A stretch of 64,000 bases of DNA from Tillus elongatus (GCA_964006375.1 OZ023267.1:28890739-28954738); one strand, 5' to 3'. Positions 12,000 to 22,979 are shown, numbered from the stretch's first letter. Notes: a model not told the origin generated them from the sequence alone. Program-made: numbers and translations.

Positions 12000-12333
12000 T
12001 TTTTTAGACTTCAGAATTTTATGAGGAGACTTTTGGGATATATCATGAATTTGACCCAATTCTGTTGCACGAGATACATGAGGATTTTCTTGGACTGATA
12101 ATAGAACATTCAACCTTGTGTCTTCGCCACAACGTCCACTTCTTGACAAATACCTTACTTGGCGAAATTCCTCATACTTTTAGTAACCCGATGCACCGTA
12201 CTTTTTCTAATTTGCCTATCCGTATGAACAATATTAAATAAACTGCGAACTTCTTCTAATTATCGTTGACGATCACCATATCCGTACATCATTAAGATTT
12301 CAATACGTTCAGATTCTGTGAGTTTTACTGCCA
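12000..12333 (-). pseudogene. IS630-like (DUF4817) transposase N-terminal fragment
   Basis: Minus strand from the ATG at 12333: MAVKLTESERIEILMMYGYG, then EEVRSLFN, a stretch with stops, and GRCGEDTRLNVLLSVQENPH, DISQKSPHKILKSKKIH. This is the helix-turn-helix N-terminal half of a DUF4817-type transposase of a subfamily different from 507-2338. Several stops and one frame change occur, and the catalytic half is missing. It abuts family A at its 3' side. Confidence 0.8.
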
Positions 12334-12440
12334 TTTTCAAAATTTTTAATTGCACAAGAAAAAGCAAAACAACGACCACAACTGACAGGTGACAATGTCA
12401 ACGCAGCACCTGAACTGTCTGCTTTATTGACACAAGTATA

Positions 12441-13635
12441 TAGGGTGGCGCATTGAAAACGAAACAGACCAATTTGCGTCCAGAGAAATTTTTTTCAAGA
12501 AACGCTGAAACATGTCAATTTTAATATTGAGGGGGACATGCTTTGACATAAAACTCAACTTTGTCACATCAACCTTGTGGTGATAACAACCCTTATATTT
12601 TAAATAGGGAACATGGGTCGAGTGTTACATCATTTGAAAGCTCTTTTTTTCTGAATTCTGCATACTAATTTTTCTGGAAGTTTTATTAACTCGTTTAAAA
12701 ATTATTCACAGTTGAAGATGCAAAAACGCATTTCACTCATTCCGATAAGAAATGTGCTGATAGTCAATGTTTTGTTGGTTTGTAAACAAAAAATTGACTA
12801 TCAGAACATTTATTATCGGAATGAGAGAAATGCGGTTTATTATTTCAGTTTATCGGTCGGTTTGACACTTGATAGTACTACCGAAAATTAATTTCACAAT
12901 GGTGTATTCTGTAGAAGAAAGAGTTGAAATAATTACTCATTTTTTCAAAAACGATGACTGTGCCAACCGTACCGCAAATTTGTTTAATGAACGACATCCG
13001 AACAGACATGTTAACAGAAAATACATTTTGGAGTTATTTGCAAAGTTTCGACAGGGTGGTTCAGTATCCAACAAAAAACGAGATCCTGAACGTTAATTTC
13101 CGGTTAGAAACGAGACTACTGAGATTGCAGTTTTAAGACAACTTGCTGCAGACCCAACTTTGAGCACGAGAAAATTGCCCACTGTTTCAAACATAAAAAA
13201 AGAACTATTCAGCGAATATTGAAGCATCATAAATTTCACCCGTATAAAATTCATCTTGTACAACAACTGAATGCAGATTATTTTGATCGGCGACTGGAGT
13301 TTTGTGAAGTTATGACTGCACGAATAGCTGATAACTGGAACTTTCTGTTCAATATCTGTTTTTCAGACGAGTGTACGTGTTTATTAAACTCTACAGTCAA
13401 TCGTCATAATTGTCGTTATTGGGCAGATAATAATCCAAGAAATTTTCACGAAGTCGACACTCAAACTCCACAGAAATTAAATGTCTGGACTGGCATTTTT
13501 GGAGACCGTTTAGTCGGACCAATTTTTCTTGATGGCAATTTGAGTGACGAAACGTATTTGGAGTAACTAGAAGATATCGTTTACCTCTACTAATTGACAT
13601 TGTTGAAAATGATGATCGCTATCAAGAAAATCAAT
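12441..13635 (+). mobile_element. IS630/Tc1-like DNA transposon (DUF4817 type), copy 2, 3' truncated
   Basis: Begins with the same terminal repeat as copy 1 (GGGTGGCGCATTGAAAACGA at 12443) after a TATA-containing flank. It keeps the internal palindrome (about 12725-12835) and the 5' two thirds of the transposase gene. It stops abruptly near 13635, where family A sequence starts. The right terminal repeat is missing. Confidence 0.9.
12899..13635 (+). pseudogene. IS630-like transposase, truncated and frameshifted
   Basis: From the ATG at 12899: VYSVEERVEIITHFFKNDD, FNERHPNRHVNRKYILEL. A TAA then falls where copy 1 reads glutamate (about 13094). A one-base deletion lies near 13199 in an A-run. 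The frame continues as KHHKFHPYKIH, FDRRLEFCEVMTARIAD, NICFSDECTCLLNSTVNRHN (first catalytic Asp) and KLNVWTGIFGDRLVGPIFLD. The second and third catalytic Asp are lost with the truncation. Its lesions differ from those of copy 1, so the two decayed independently. Confidence 0.9.
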
Positions 13636-14172
13636 ATCGGTGACAGAAATATCCAAAAAATATTGTGCTGAAACGGCGTAAATAGTCTCAAAACATATAG
13701 AAAACTTGATTCTGGAACGAAAATTTTTGTGTCTGTCGGTCGGTCTGTCGGCCTTTACGTCTGTCTGTTAGTAGGCGCAATAACTTTCGAACTAATTAAG
13801 AAATTATCTTCAAATTTGGTATACGATTAGTACCCGACAAAGGAACGCTCAGAATTGTTCGCGGGAATAAATGAGGGTTGATTTGGTGAAAATTTACATT
13901 TTTTCGTTAAAACTCGAGTAATAAAACGTTTTAGGGTTTGTTTATTAGAGAACTTTTAATTTCATCAAATATGTAGTATTTTGTGCTGAAATTAAATTAG
14001 GTGTTGAATGTATGTAATATAGCTTTTTAGAAGTTTATGGATACAGGAATATAAATAATTTCTTTGTGGTCAAGTCATTGACCCTAAATTCATGTCACGA
14101 GAATGTCTTTCTGAGGGGAGTAGATTATCACAGCTTCGTTGAAGTTATGTTTCAATTTGCAGCACTATTTTA
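13636..14172 (+). repeat. dispersed repeat family A, copy A3
   Basis: Right two thirds of a family A element: GGAACGAAAATTTTTGTGTC, the GTCTGTCGGTC run, ACTCGAGTAATAAAACGTTT, and the right terminus AATTTGCAGCACTATTTTAA near 14160. It is joined directly to the truncated IS630 copy 2. Confidence 0.8.
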
Positions 14173-14179
14173 AGTTTGA

Positions 14180-14755
14180 TTAAAGACATTATGTATCAAT
14201 TCTATTAAAATTAATTAACCCTCACAGGGTGTTCGGATTTTTTTGAAAGTCAGTATACATATAATTTAAAAGGTTTACCCATAAACGACACACTCAATTC
14301 ATTCACTCCTTGCTTCACACTGTACATTTATTTACAATTAGTTGCATAAATATGCTAAGTACATTCTTAAAGGATTCTACAGAGCATTTGACCTAATTAA
14401 ATTAATATTTTATCATTTACAGGAAAACACGAGCGAGGGCACCATATTACTAGACACGTCAATAGTGTTTCTCTAATAGACAGGTCATCTAGAATCTTGT
14501 TTCCTGCATCCTTTGGCCTCCTCAACCTCTTCTATTGGATGGTTTATTACACTTACCAAGATGATTTCAAATGGGGCGATACAAAATTATACCCTTTATC
14601 GCACTAATTAAAATGTTTATGTTAGTTTTTGAAGTACAATAGTCGCATCAAATTACCAGGAAGCTATCAAAACACATCAAGTACTTGATTGAGATTATAA
14701 TTGACAGTTAATCTATCAGTAAACCGAATCATCCCTTAAAGCTATTTTTAGATAA
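14180..14755. other. no recognisable feature
   Basis: No coding or repeat signal could be assigned. ACAGGGTGTTCGGAT near 14226 resembles the end of a TA-target transposon, but no partner end was found. Confidence 0.4.
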
Positions 14756-14881
14756 TTGACGAGTTAAGAAAGTACAATTTGAAGAGCCCAATTTATCACA
14801 GTACAGTTTTCAGACCTGATGATCGTTTGACTAACGAAGTACAATTTGGAGACCTCAATTCATCACAATACATTTTTCAGA

Positions 14882-14922
14882 CCTGACGATCGTTTAGCTA
14901 ACGAAGTTAGCGTCACCGGAGG
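14882..14922 (-). ncRNA. hammerhead ribozyme, decayed
   Basis: Minus strand: stem I CCT..AGG, stem II CGCTAAC-TTC-GTTAGC(T), palindromic ACGATCGT, cleavage GTC. The CTGATGA core reads CCGGTGA and GAAA has become TAAA, so it should be inactive. Confidence 0.7.
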
Positions 14923-14952
14923 CCGGAGGAATGAATAAATAGTTCATTCATT

Positions 14953-14993
14953 CCTCTGATGACGCGTACTATATTAGCGAATCGATCATCATG
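14953..14993 (+). ncRNA. hammerhead ribozyme, decayed
   Basis: Plus strand: CCT stem I and an intact CTGATGA. Stem II is mismatched, GAAA has become GAAT, and the cleavage-site GTC has become ATC. Faces the minus-strand motif at 14882. Confidence 0.6.
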
Positions 14994-15305
14994 TCTTAAA
15001 ACTGTATTATGATGTAGTCGGTTCTCCAAATTGTACTTATCAATGCTCATCACAGGTTTCAGTCATTTCATTGACAGGATAAAGTTTGTGTTACATTACC
15101 AGCTAATGCATCCCGAGAACGATCATTTTCGATATAAATAACGAAAGACTTCCTTAGAAACCGCCAGACGGATGAAAAACCAAATGATTTGGCACTTCTG
15201 TACGTGTCCCACGACACTGTTAATTCTTGAGATGAAGACAAAACTATAGACAGACACAAAAATATTTTAGAATTCATCAAATTTCTTTTAGTGAATTTTT
15301 ATTAA

Positions 15306-15308
<3 letters not shown>

Positions 15309-15391
<83 letters not shown>
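15309..15391. repeat. (TA)n microsatellite
   Basis: TA run of about 83 bp, followed by CCGAGCGATAACCTAAAAAA, a diverged match to the family B flank. Confidence 0.97.
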
Positions 15392-15395
<4 letters not shown>

Positions 15396-15850
15396 CCGAG
15401 CGATAACCTAAAAAATAAAAAATCTCTGAGAGACCTCTGAGGCCCAGGGTTGAACACACTGAGACCTCACAGACGATCTCCGGCTAGATTTGGGGAGTAG
15501 GCAGATTGAGGCCCAGTAATCGAGCTACAACAACCCAACCCACTTTTGTCCACCGCCCTAAGGAGTATGCAGATTGAGTCCTTAGAGTGTCCTTACATAT
15601 TTCCTTTATCTCTTGAAAATAGCTCCAAAACAGGAGCCGAAACGTCGAGTTTCATAAATTCTGGAGGCAGTTCAACCCAAGAACCAAGTATGTTCCATAT
15701 ATATAAACATAAGAAAATTTAACGAACCTTGGTTTTGTAGTCCAGGGACCCATATTTGCGCTCATCTGAAGAAATTTTTTCAAAAGCTTTAATCGTGGCC
15801 TCTCTACTAGCCAATTTTTCTTAATGAAAATTTGCTAAAATCTAAGGGAC
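15392..15850. repeat. diverged family B-related and PLE-like sequence
   Basis: 15392-15420 and 15690-15850 resemble the two sides of family B (GATAACCTAAAAAATAA; GGGACCCATATTTGCGCTCA; TGGCCTCTCTACTAGCC). Between them, 15612-15650 reads like a degenerate PLE hammerhead: CTC / TTGAAAATA / GCTCC-AAAACA-GGAGC / C / GAAAC / GTC / GAG. Assignment is tentative. Confidence 0.45.
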
Positions 15851-16145
15851 TTCGCCAAAGAAATTTTTATTTATACAGGGTCTGCTCTCAGAAGAGGGCA
15901 TAAAGGTTAGTGTAACCAAAACTAAAAATGGATGATTTTATATCCTGTATATAAGTATATTAATAAAGTTTTACTGCCAATATTTAGCTATCGATGTATG
16001 CATTATAGGTACGGAAATAATGATATAATTAATTTAAAATGTGTTTGAAATCAGTAATTACGAGGTAAGCGCCAAAATTTCCTGGCCTGACTATAAAAGA
16101 GACGGCGTAGACTCATAATTAAATTTTATTTTTCAATATAAATGG

Positions 16146-16345
16146 CTGAATAGCTCAGTTCGCGAGGTGAGTAACCTTTAGAATCGGACTAAGAGATAAC
16201 GGGTTCGAGTCCCGTATTCAGACAGTCGGTCTTTTTCACACGAATGTAGAATGGCTGGCTTCTGGTGAGGTATGGGTGTTGTCCTTTGTCTATATGTGTA
16301 TGTAAGCTCTATTGTGTTATTATTATTAGTAGTATTATTATTATC
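16146..16345 (+). mobile_element. tRNA-derived SINE
   Basis: 16147-16221 folds like a tRNA. Acceptor arms CTGAATA and TATTCAG pair over 7 bp. The A box is TAGCTCAGTTCGCGAGG. A perfect T arm (ACGGG-TTCGAGT-CCCGT) includes the B box GGTTCGAGTCC. The anticodon arm is poor, so it is not a functional tRNA gene. An unrelated body of about 120 bp and an ATT-rich tail follow, the usual SINE layout. The tail abuts the R2-group LINE 3' end. Confidence 0.75.
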
Positions 16346-17310
16346 GACTTTATCCTGAAAGGCTTTCACACTCCCTCAAAGGGGAACATTCACTCATCCC
16401 AGGTATCTCAGGTACCAAAGGGACTGAGCTCAGATGGAGCCCTCTCCAAGTTATCGGGCCCTGAACGACAACGTGACACATCCTCATTTACCAGGAAGTT
16501 GCGAGTATTACCGCCTTCTGCATAACCTTATAAAGATGCTCTCCAAGGCCCAGTCTCTTAATGTTCTCTCGAAGATTCTTAGGAACCACGCCAGTTGACG
16601 ACATGACTATTGGAATCACCCGTACACTATCTGCCCTTCACTGCCTCTTTACTGGTATCTCGAGGTCTCTGTACTTAATGATCTTCTCGCTGTACTTTAT
16701 CTCTCGATTATTAGTATCTGGAATCGCGACATCAATCAGCGCCACTTTGTTGCAGGACTTATCGACTATTATTATATATGGCCTCTGTGGGCAACTCGTT
16801 AGTCTCTGAGTACGGTCCGATCCCAATACAACCTGTACCCTGCGTTCTCTAGAACAGGCTCAGCAGTGTATCTATACTATAGTAGGGCACTTTACTAAGA
16901 TTTAAAAGTCCCAGTTTCCGAGCCAGTTCAAGAAACCTCAGGATGTAAGTATCGATCCTAAAGATCCTCAGCACACTTATATGTCATTCGTGTGGAACTT
17001 AATCAAATGCCTTTTTGTAAGCCGCTTAGGCAGCAAAGAGATTTCTTCGTCCATTTTAAGCTTGATTGCACATAACCGAATCAATTATCAGCTGTTTTTT
17101 GCATCCCATAGATCCTTTGGCACACCCTTTTTGCTGGCTCGCAATTATGTTGCTCCGTTCGCAGTGCGCATATATGCGTTTCTCAAGGCAGGATGTGATC
17201 AACTTATGTAGGGTTGGAAGACAAGTTATTGGTCGGTATCTTCGGGGTCTGCAGAACAATGCTGGTCCTTTGGCAGAAGATGCGTGTCTCCTTGTATGAA
17301 AAACAATGGC
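16346..17310 (-). mobile_element. R2-group (R4/Dong-like) non-LTR retrotransposon fragment
   Basis: Minus strand. An RT finger block lies at 17259-17056 (RPITCLPTLHKLITSCLEKR, IIASQQKGCAKGSMGCKKQ, LIIDSV). Then comes an internal deletion. The C-terminal restriction-like endonuclease lies at about 16830-16500: QRPYIIIVDKSCNKVALIDV, then KYSEKIIKYRDLEIPVKRQW and VRVIPIVMSSTGVVP. RT plus C-terminal PD-(D/E)XK endonuclease marks the R2/R4/Dong group rather than APE-type LINEs. The 3' tail is ATT-rich. Palm motifs are missing, so it is dead. Confidence 0.8.
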
Positions 17311-17439
17311 ATCTTCTTTGGGTCAAGTATAACTTCATTTATTAACACCGTCAATAGATGATGTGTACACACAAGTTTCTCAAGCCAAAAGTTTTGGACG
17401 TCATCAGGCCTGGGTGCCCTCCAATTATGATTATAATTA

Positions 17440-18875
17440 TTATTAATATTATATTTTTTATTTTTTTAATATGTTGGGCAACCGTCCAAGGCTCCTACAT
17501 ACTTTGATGTCTACTTAACGTCATTACACCCGTGCCTTCGCCCCGCTCCAGCGGTGGTAAGAGAGCACGGGGCCGGAAATCATTAATCCAGGTTCAGAGA
17601 ACGGAGGAGACGTAAAGATCCAAGGACGACAGATTTCTGCATTCTGCAAGCTAGTGAATATGCAGCGGCGTGGCATGCGGGAATTTTCTCGAGTTCCCGC
17701 AGCAGAGTATTAGGTACACCCCCTAGACAGCCAATAATCAGAACGAGTCGTCGTATATTGTGTCCCAGATAAAGTTGCCTAAGCTCAAAGATAAGGTCTC
17801 TATACTTCGTCCGTTTTTTCTTTTCCTTTATACTAATGTTAGCTTCAGCAGGAGCCGAGAACTCTATAACAAACAGGATTTTATTTTGTTTGTCGAGAAG
17901 GATAATGTCAGGCCTATTAGCGGCTATTGGCCTGACAGTGGAGACCCGGAAATTCCAGTATATACGGCATCTCTCGTTCTTCACCACGGACTCAATATCC
18001 CCTGGTTGGTGAGGCACAACTGATGGTCTATCCCATACGAATGTCGAAGACGGTAATACAACACTCGAAGGGCCGCATTATGCCGGTACACGTAATTGGC
18101 AGACACCATCACCGGACATGCACTCAAGAGATGCATAAGAGTCTCCGGCGATTGATGATAGATTCTGCAGCTGTCATCTGCCACGTCCACCCGCATCACA
18201 CGCTTGCGGTAAACCGAGGTGTTTATAACACCATCTTGGCAGGCCACGATGAACCCAGTCTCCGATCGGAGCCCTGCTGATTTAAAAAAAGAAAATGTCA
18301 GCCTCGTTGACAAGCCGTGTTCTTCTATATGCCGGAAGAACATTCCGTGCAAAGGCTTGTCAACATGCTGCCCCATTAGGTGTTTTTGTAGGGCATGTCT
18401 AATTGTAGCTCTTAAAGTAGGAATGTCAGTCACCAAAGGGCAATCATCTTGCCTTCGTCCCGACCTGTGATCGAAGCATAGTCCGAGCTCACCTGCTGAT
18501 CTGCCTGCTGCCTTGAACAGGAATGCAACTCATCTCAATGACCTTTTTTCCGTGTAACCACTCCATGTTTGGTAGTCCTCTACCTCCGAGATGTCTAAGC
18601 GAGGAACTGACGACCTCGAGTACAAGCTTCGATGTTTGTGGAGAAGCTTGCGGGTATCGCTATCACTCCAAAGGAGTAACGGATGACTGGAGCGGCAAGT
18701 ATGTTGGTAGCCAGCACCTTGTTTGGCCCGGACAGCTCTGAATGCCATATTTGCCGAAGCCGCTGTTTATACCTACCGCGAAGAGCCTCTTTCGTTTTTG
18801 CAACGTCCTGAATGCCTGATTTCTCAACACCCAGGTACGTATAAGTCTCTCCGGCATCTAGATGCTTTATGGTGC
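17440..18875 (-). mobile_element. R2-group non-LTR retrotransposon, 5' truncated
   Basis: Minus strand from about 18875 to the TTA/ATT-rich tail near 17440. It carries the RT connection region (YTYLGVEKSGIQ-like, with frame changes), then LRATIRHALQKHLMGQHVDK, a zinc-knuckle-like CRIYHQSPETLMHLLSACP (one Cys replaced by Tyr) with YVYRHNAALRVLYYRLRHSY, and the endonuclease RPDIILLDKQNKILFVIEFS, EKKKRTKYRDLIFELRQLYL. It belongs to a family different from 16346-17310 but the same superfamily. The catalytic RT core is absent. Confidence 0.85.
17583..18436 (-). pseudogene. R2-type LINE C-terminus: CCHC region and restriction-like endonuclease
   Basis: Two overlapping frames (17981-18436 and 17583-18017) that were one polypeptide, shifted near 18000. 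The first gives the Zn-knuckle and HLLSACP region. The second gives the PD-(D/E)XK nuclease: RPD, then VIEFSAPAEANI with the Glu, then KYRDL. In the intact family this endonuclease nicks the target for target-primed reverse transcription. The key Asp and Glu are present, but the frame is broken. Confidence 0.85.
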
Positions 18876-18917
18876 GTCCATCGATGAGCTACGCATCATT
18901 TGGATACCCTTGAAGTC

Positions 18918-18990
18918 TCCCCCCCCCCCCCCCCCCCCATTATTATTATTATTATTATTATTAATAATAATAATAATAATAATAATATAG
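18918..18990. repeat. poly-C followed by (ATT)n/(TAA)n
   Basis: A run of about 20 C (18919-18938), then ATT repeats switching to TAA repeats. The trinucleotide part is self-complementary and could fold back. Confidence 0.95.
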
Positions 18991-19059
18991 TCCCCCTAAC
19001 ATCAACGCACGTATTACATCGTTTCAGCAACAATTCTATACCCCTAAAAAATAATCTTT

Positions 19060-19850
19060 TGGTTTGTCCTCAAAATGTGCCCAAATTCAGCTTTAGCCTC
19101 TTCGTCATCACTGAAATGGAGCCCCCAAAGGTCCTTTTTCAAATACGTAGTAGTCACTGGGGGCCATATCTAGACTATACGGAGCGTGATCAATCTGTTC
19201 GAAAAGGCAGTGACGATTTGCGGCTTTTTCATGTACAATTCCAGCAGTGTACACGGGTGCATGCAATGGAGCAAACACACACCTCTGGTCAGTTTTCCAC
19301 GTCTTTTCTCCTAAATATTTTGTCGAATTTATGCAGGAGTGTTATATAATATGCCCCGTTGACTGTGGTGTTGCCTTCTTTAAATTCTATGAGAAGAATG
19401 CCCACACAATCCTAAAAAAGCATAGCCATCACTTTTTCGCGACTGGCAGGCATTGAACTTTCTTGGCGGTGTTTCTATTCACGCCTCCACTTCATCGACT
19501 CCCTTTTGCACAAAGGATCATAATAGAGAACCAATGTTTCATCCCCTGTGACAATTGTCTTCAACACGTCCACAGAGGTCCAAAAAAATCGGGCACATCC
19601 AACACGACGCTGGCGCTGAACTGCTGAAAGATGTTTGGGGCGAATTCGGTGAATGCCTGTATCTGAAAGCCCTGACATTTTTGATAATTCTTTCACTTTC
19701 AAGCGTCGATCGTTAAATACAAGATACCCGTACACTCCGGCGGATCTTTGATGCTTTGAGGTGGAATTTCGAGTAAGGGATTTGATAACAGCTCTATGCT
19801 CAATTTTCGTGACTTCTGACATCATGCTGAACAAATGACAGTTATAACAA
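19060..19850 (-). pseudogene. mariner transposase relic
   Basis: Minus strand. The N-terminal part reads MSEVTKIEHRAVIKSLTRNS, NDRRLKVKELSKMSGLSDTG and IHRI. An internal deletion removes much of the linker. The catalytic part then gives TIVTGDETLVLYYDPLCKRE (TGDE where mariners have TMDE, first Asp present) and SMKWRRE. After frame changes: KVMAMLF, DCVGILLIEFKEGNTTVNGA, YYITLLH. Many stops follow. No terminal repeats were found. Confidence 0.85.
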
Positions 19851-19859
19851 AACTAATTG

Positions 19860-20300
19860 ACATAAAATCCATTTTTGTTTTTTCTAATGCTAATAAGACT
19901 TGAACCAATATCTTGGCGCTTACCTCGTAAGACTGAGTGATTTTATTATAAAGTATAAGCGAAATTTTTTTTTTCATACATGTAATTAATATCTTACTGA
20001 TTATATTTATATATGCTTATAACCGACGAGTAAGTGTTCTATGAAATATAAAATAAATGAAAAAATATAATATGGTTCTTTTATTTTTTATTTATTTGTA
20101 ACCTACCCTCTACAACAATTATTAAGACTCTGTAAAGCGTTCTTGTAGCGCATGCTGCTATAAACGACAAGCCTCCAGCACGATGGATATCGGATTCCAT
20201 TAATTGCATAGGTTGACAACCACGTTTGGGCAACATTTCCAATAATTGAATACCTAAGGATGTTTGTGAAATGCGCTAAGACATAAGATAATAACCACAT
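19860..20300. other. no recognisable feature
   Basis: AT-rich spacer between mariner and the (TA)n tract. No coding or repeat match was seen. Confidence 0.4.
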
Positions 20301-20303
20301 GTT

Positions 20304-20309
<6 letters not shown>

Positions 20310-20387
<78 letters not shown>
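20310..20387. repeat. (TA)n microsatellite, left half
   Basis: TA run ending exactly at the CAGGG terminus of the next element. It continues on the other side of that element at 22616, so the transposon split one tract. Confidence 0.98.
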
Positions 20388-20390
<3 letters not shown>

Positions 20391-22612
20391 GGTGTCCGGA
20401 AAATACGTGTACAACGTTTGACAGCAGACTCCTGACGTCAAAATAGGTCGATCTAAGCCGACTTAGTTATATCCAAAATTGCTTCGTTTAGCCGGTAGAG
20501 GGCATCGTAAATTTGTAAAAATATTGGTTATTCCTAAATTACGTGAAAACCTGCTAATCGATTTTAATGATTTTTACTATGTAGACTAATACTATAAAAT
20601 GACGTTTTTGTTGTAGTATAGTCACCGGCTGTAAATAAGTGGAAGTGTTATGAAAGTGATTAATACGTCAACATTTCTCCTGATTTTTTATATCAACGGC
20701 GTTATGACAACCCAGATATTTTTGTCGAGTGACTGGATGTATTTGGAAGCTATTTTACCTCTTCAAGATTTTTCGTTTGATGAGCTGTTTTGCCAGAAAA
20801 AAAATATTTACAATTGCCTGCATACATCAATTAACATTAGTAATAAAACAAAGTACAACAAAGTTGGAAATATGTATTAAAAATATTGTAAGAAACTAAG
20901 TAAAACAAAAACATTACTTAAGCAAATGTGTAAAATGACCGCCATCTTGGTGAATACACTCATTAACACTTCTTAAAAAATGATATTGGACCCTATTTAA
21001 TGTCTCGGGGTTATTAAAATGGTTGCCTGCATTTAAAATCCGCGTCAATAAATCATGGCGTGTGTTTACCGGAGTCTTGTAAACTTCTGTTTTAATAGCG
21101 CCCCACAAAAAGAAGTCACACATATTTAACTCTGGAGAACGTGGTGGCCATTTTACTGGTGCATCATTGCCCCTTCCAATCCATCGATTGGGATATTGAT
21201 GGTGTAAATATTGCCGAAGTACAACGGAAAAATGGGGCGGGGCACCATCATGCATATACCACATTTCCCTCCGAAGTAAAAGGGGCAAATTTTCCAGGAG
21301 CATTGGTAATGTGTATTGCAAAAAAATTAAATAAATATTTCCATCTAACCTGTCTGGAATAACAATAGGACCAATAAGGTAGCGATCAATAATGCCTGCC
21401 CAAATATTTAATTTAAATTGATGCTGATGATGTGCAACTTTAATGGCATGTGGATTTTCATCGGAATAAATGTGTTCGTTGTACAGATTGGTTACTCCAG
21501 ATCTTGTAAAGCACGCCTCGTCAGTAAACAATATTTTTCTACAAAAATTTGGATCACGGATTCTTTTGTTTCTAATAAATTGACAAAATGTAAGCCGCAT
21601 TGGGGGATCAGTCGGTAAAAGTTCCTGGACTTTTTCTACGTGGTATGGATGTAACAACTGTTCGTTTAAAACCTCATTGACAATCGATTTAGGAACATGT
21701 AACTCACGTTCTAAGCGAAGGGTACTGGTACTTGGGTCTTCTTCAACCTTTTCCAGAATGTTTTCTTCTGTTTCCACAGTTCGAGTTGTTCGCATACGAC
21801 CCCTGCCTTCAAATTTTTTCTCAAAGCTGCCCGTTTCCCGAAGATGACGCTCGATGTTGGCAAATGTTTGGTGGTTTGGTATTCGACGATTAGGAAATCT
21901 TTCCATGTAAACCCTAACACTCTGACGCCCATTTCCTTGACAAAACCCGTATACCAGGAGCATGTCAACCTTCTCAGAGATCGTATAATTTTCCATGTTT
22001 AATGATAAAATGAACTTGTAATTCAAGAATGTTGATCGTATACTTTAGTCAATTTCATAGACTGGTGACAATTTGTCAATACTTGTCAAATTATTACATG
22101 CCATAGCAACAAAGTCACTAAAGAAATTATTGTTACAGGTAATTTGATTTTAATTTTATTACTAATGTTAATAATTGATGTATGCAGGTAATTGTAAATA
22201 TTTTTTTTGGCAAAACAATCCAACCAACGAAAAATCCTGAAGAGGTAAAAGAGCTTCCAAATACATCCAGTCACTCGACAAAAATATCTGGGTTGTCATA
22301 ACGCCGTTAGATATAAAAAATCAGGACAAATGTTGACGTATTAATCACTTTCATAACACTTCCACTTATTTACAGCCGGTGACTATACTACAACAAAACG
22401 TCATTTTATAGTATTAGTCTACGTAGTAAAAATCATTAAAATCGATTAGCAGGTTTTCATGTAATTGAGGAATAACCAATATTTTTACAAATTTACGATG
22501 CCCTCTACCGGCTAAACGAAGCAATTTTGGATATAACTAAGTCGGCTTAGATCGACCTATTTTGACGTCAGGAGTCTGCTGTCAAACGTTGTACACGTAT
22601 TTTCCGGACACC

Positions 22613-22615
<3 letters not shown>
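20388..22615 (-). mobile_element. complete DUF4817-type IS630/Tc1-like transposon in (TA)n
   Basis: Ends are CAGGGTGTCCGGAAAATACG (20388) and its reverse complement (to 22615). Similarity continues inward for about 460 bp (20388-20847 and 22155-22615) with few differences, so the terminal inverted repeats are very long and recent. Total length is 2228 bp with one uninterrupted transposase gene. TA lies on both sides, inside a microsatellite. It is the only structurally complete DNA transposon in the window. Confidence 0.95.
20914..22026 (-). CDS. full-length IS630/Tc1-like transposase (DUF4817 HTH, DDD catalytic domain)
   Basis: Intact 370-codon frame; a second Met (NMENYTISEKVDML) gives a start more like the family's. 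Residues about 10-75 are the DUF4817 helix-turn-helix (RQSVRVYMERFPNRRIPNHQ). A linker follows (VEEDPSTSTLRLERELHVPK). The catalytic domain has Asp in ILFTDEACF (residue about 179), Asp in WYMHDGAPPHFS (about 270) and Asp in MCDFFLWGAIK (about 314). Spacing between the last two is 43 residues, longer than the 41 of the 507-2338 element. The C-terminus is GGHFTHLLK. No stops or shifts, so it may still be active. It would act in the nucleus on the long terminal repeats. Confidence 0.93.
   Translation of the reverse strand: MNYKFILSLNMENYTISEKVDMLLVYGFCQGNGRQSVRVYMERFPNRRIPNHQTFANIERHLRETGSFEKKFEGRGRMRTTRTVETEENILEKVEEDPSTSTLRLERELHVPKSIVNEVLNEQLLHPYHVEKVQELLPTDPPMRLTFCQFIRNKRIRDPNFCRKILFTDEACFTRSGVTNLYNEHIYSDENPHAIKVAHHQHQFKLNIWAGIIDRYLIGPIVIPDRLDGNIYLIFLQYTLPMLLENLPLLLRREMWYMHDGAPPHFSVVLRQYLHHQYPNRWIGRGNDAPVKWPPRSPELNMCDFFLWGAIKTEVYKTPVNTRHDLLTRILNAGNHFNNPETLNRVQYHFLRSVNECIHQDGGHFTHLLK

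Positions 22616-22699
<84 letters not shown>
22616..22699. repeat. (TA)n microsatellite, right half
   Basis: Continuation of the tract at 20310-20387, interrupted by the DUF4817 transposon. Confidence 0.98.
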
Positions 22700-22701
<2 letters not shown>

Positions 22702-22825
22702 TGATAGGAACTGATCAGTGTGATGTCTACAAACACAACTAACATTGCAAAACGGCAGTTCAGTGATTACAACTGTTTCCAAGGCTGACGTGACCAAAGA
22801 TTGATTTCAATTGAACAAGCCTCGT

Positions 22826-22896
22826 ATATACGTATGTATGTATGTATGTATGTATGTATGTATGTATGTATGTATGTATGTATGTGTGTATGTATG

Positions 22897-22956
<60 letters not shown>
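22826..22956. repeat. (TATG)n followed by (TA)n
   Basis: Tetranucleotide TATG repeats (22826-22902) pass into a TA run (22903-22956), a compound microsatellite. Confidence 0.97.
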
Positions 22957-22957
<1 letters not shown>

Positions 22958-22979
22958 TCCCGTTTTGAATGTGTGAAAT

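Larger units (their letters stand above)
14755..15062. repeat. paired inverted PLE terminal repeats with decayed hammerheads
   Basis: Two copies of the terminal sequence that flanks the PLE at 33203-35775 lie head to head: minus sense on the left (GTACAATTTGGAG...CACAATACA), plus sense on the right (to CATCACAGGTTTCAG). The left half also holds a short tandem duplication of the hammerhead 3' end (14816-14850). No RT lies between them, so this is a PLE relic or solo pair. Confidence 0.8.

Noticed and set aside
14226..14240. ACAGGGTGTTCGGAT as end of a second DUF4817 transposon
   Set aside because: No inverted partner or transposase nearby.
16147..16221. Possible functional tRNA gene
   Set aside because: Acceptor and T arms pair, but the anticodon arm does not, and a SINE body and ATT-rich tail follow, so it is a SINE head.
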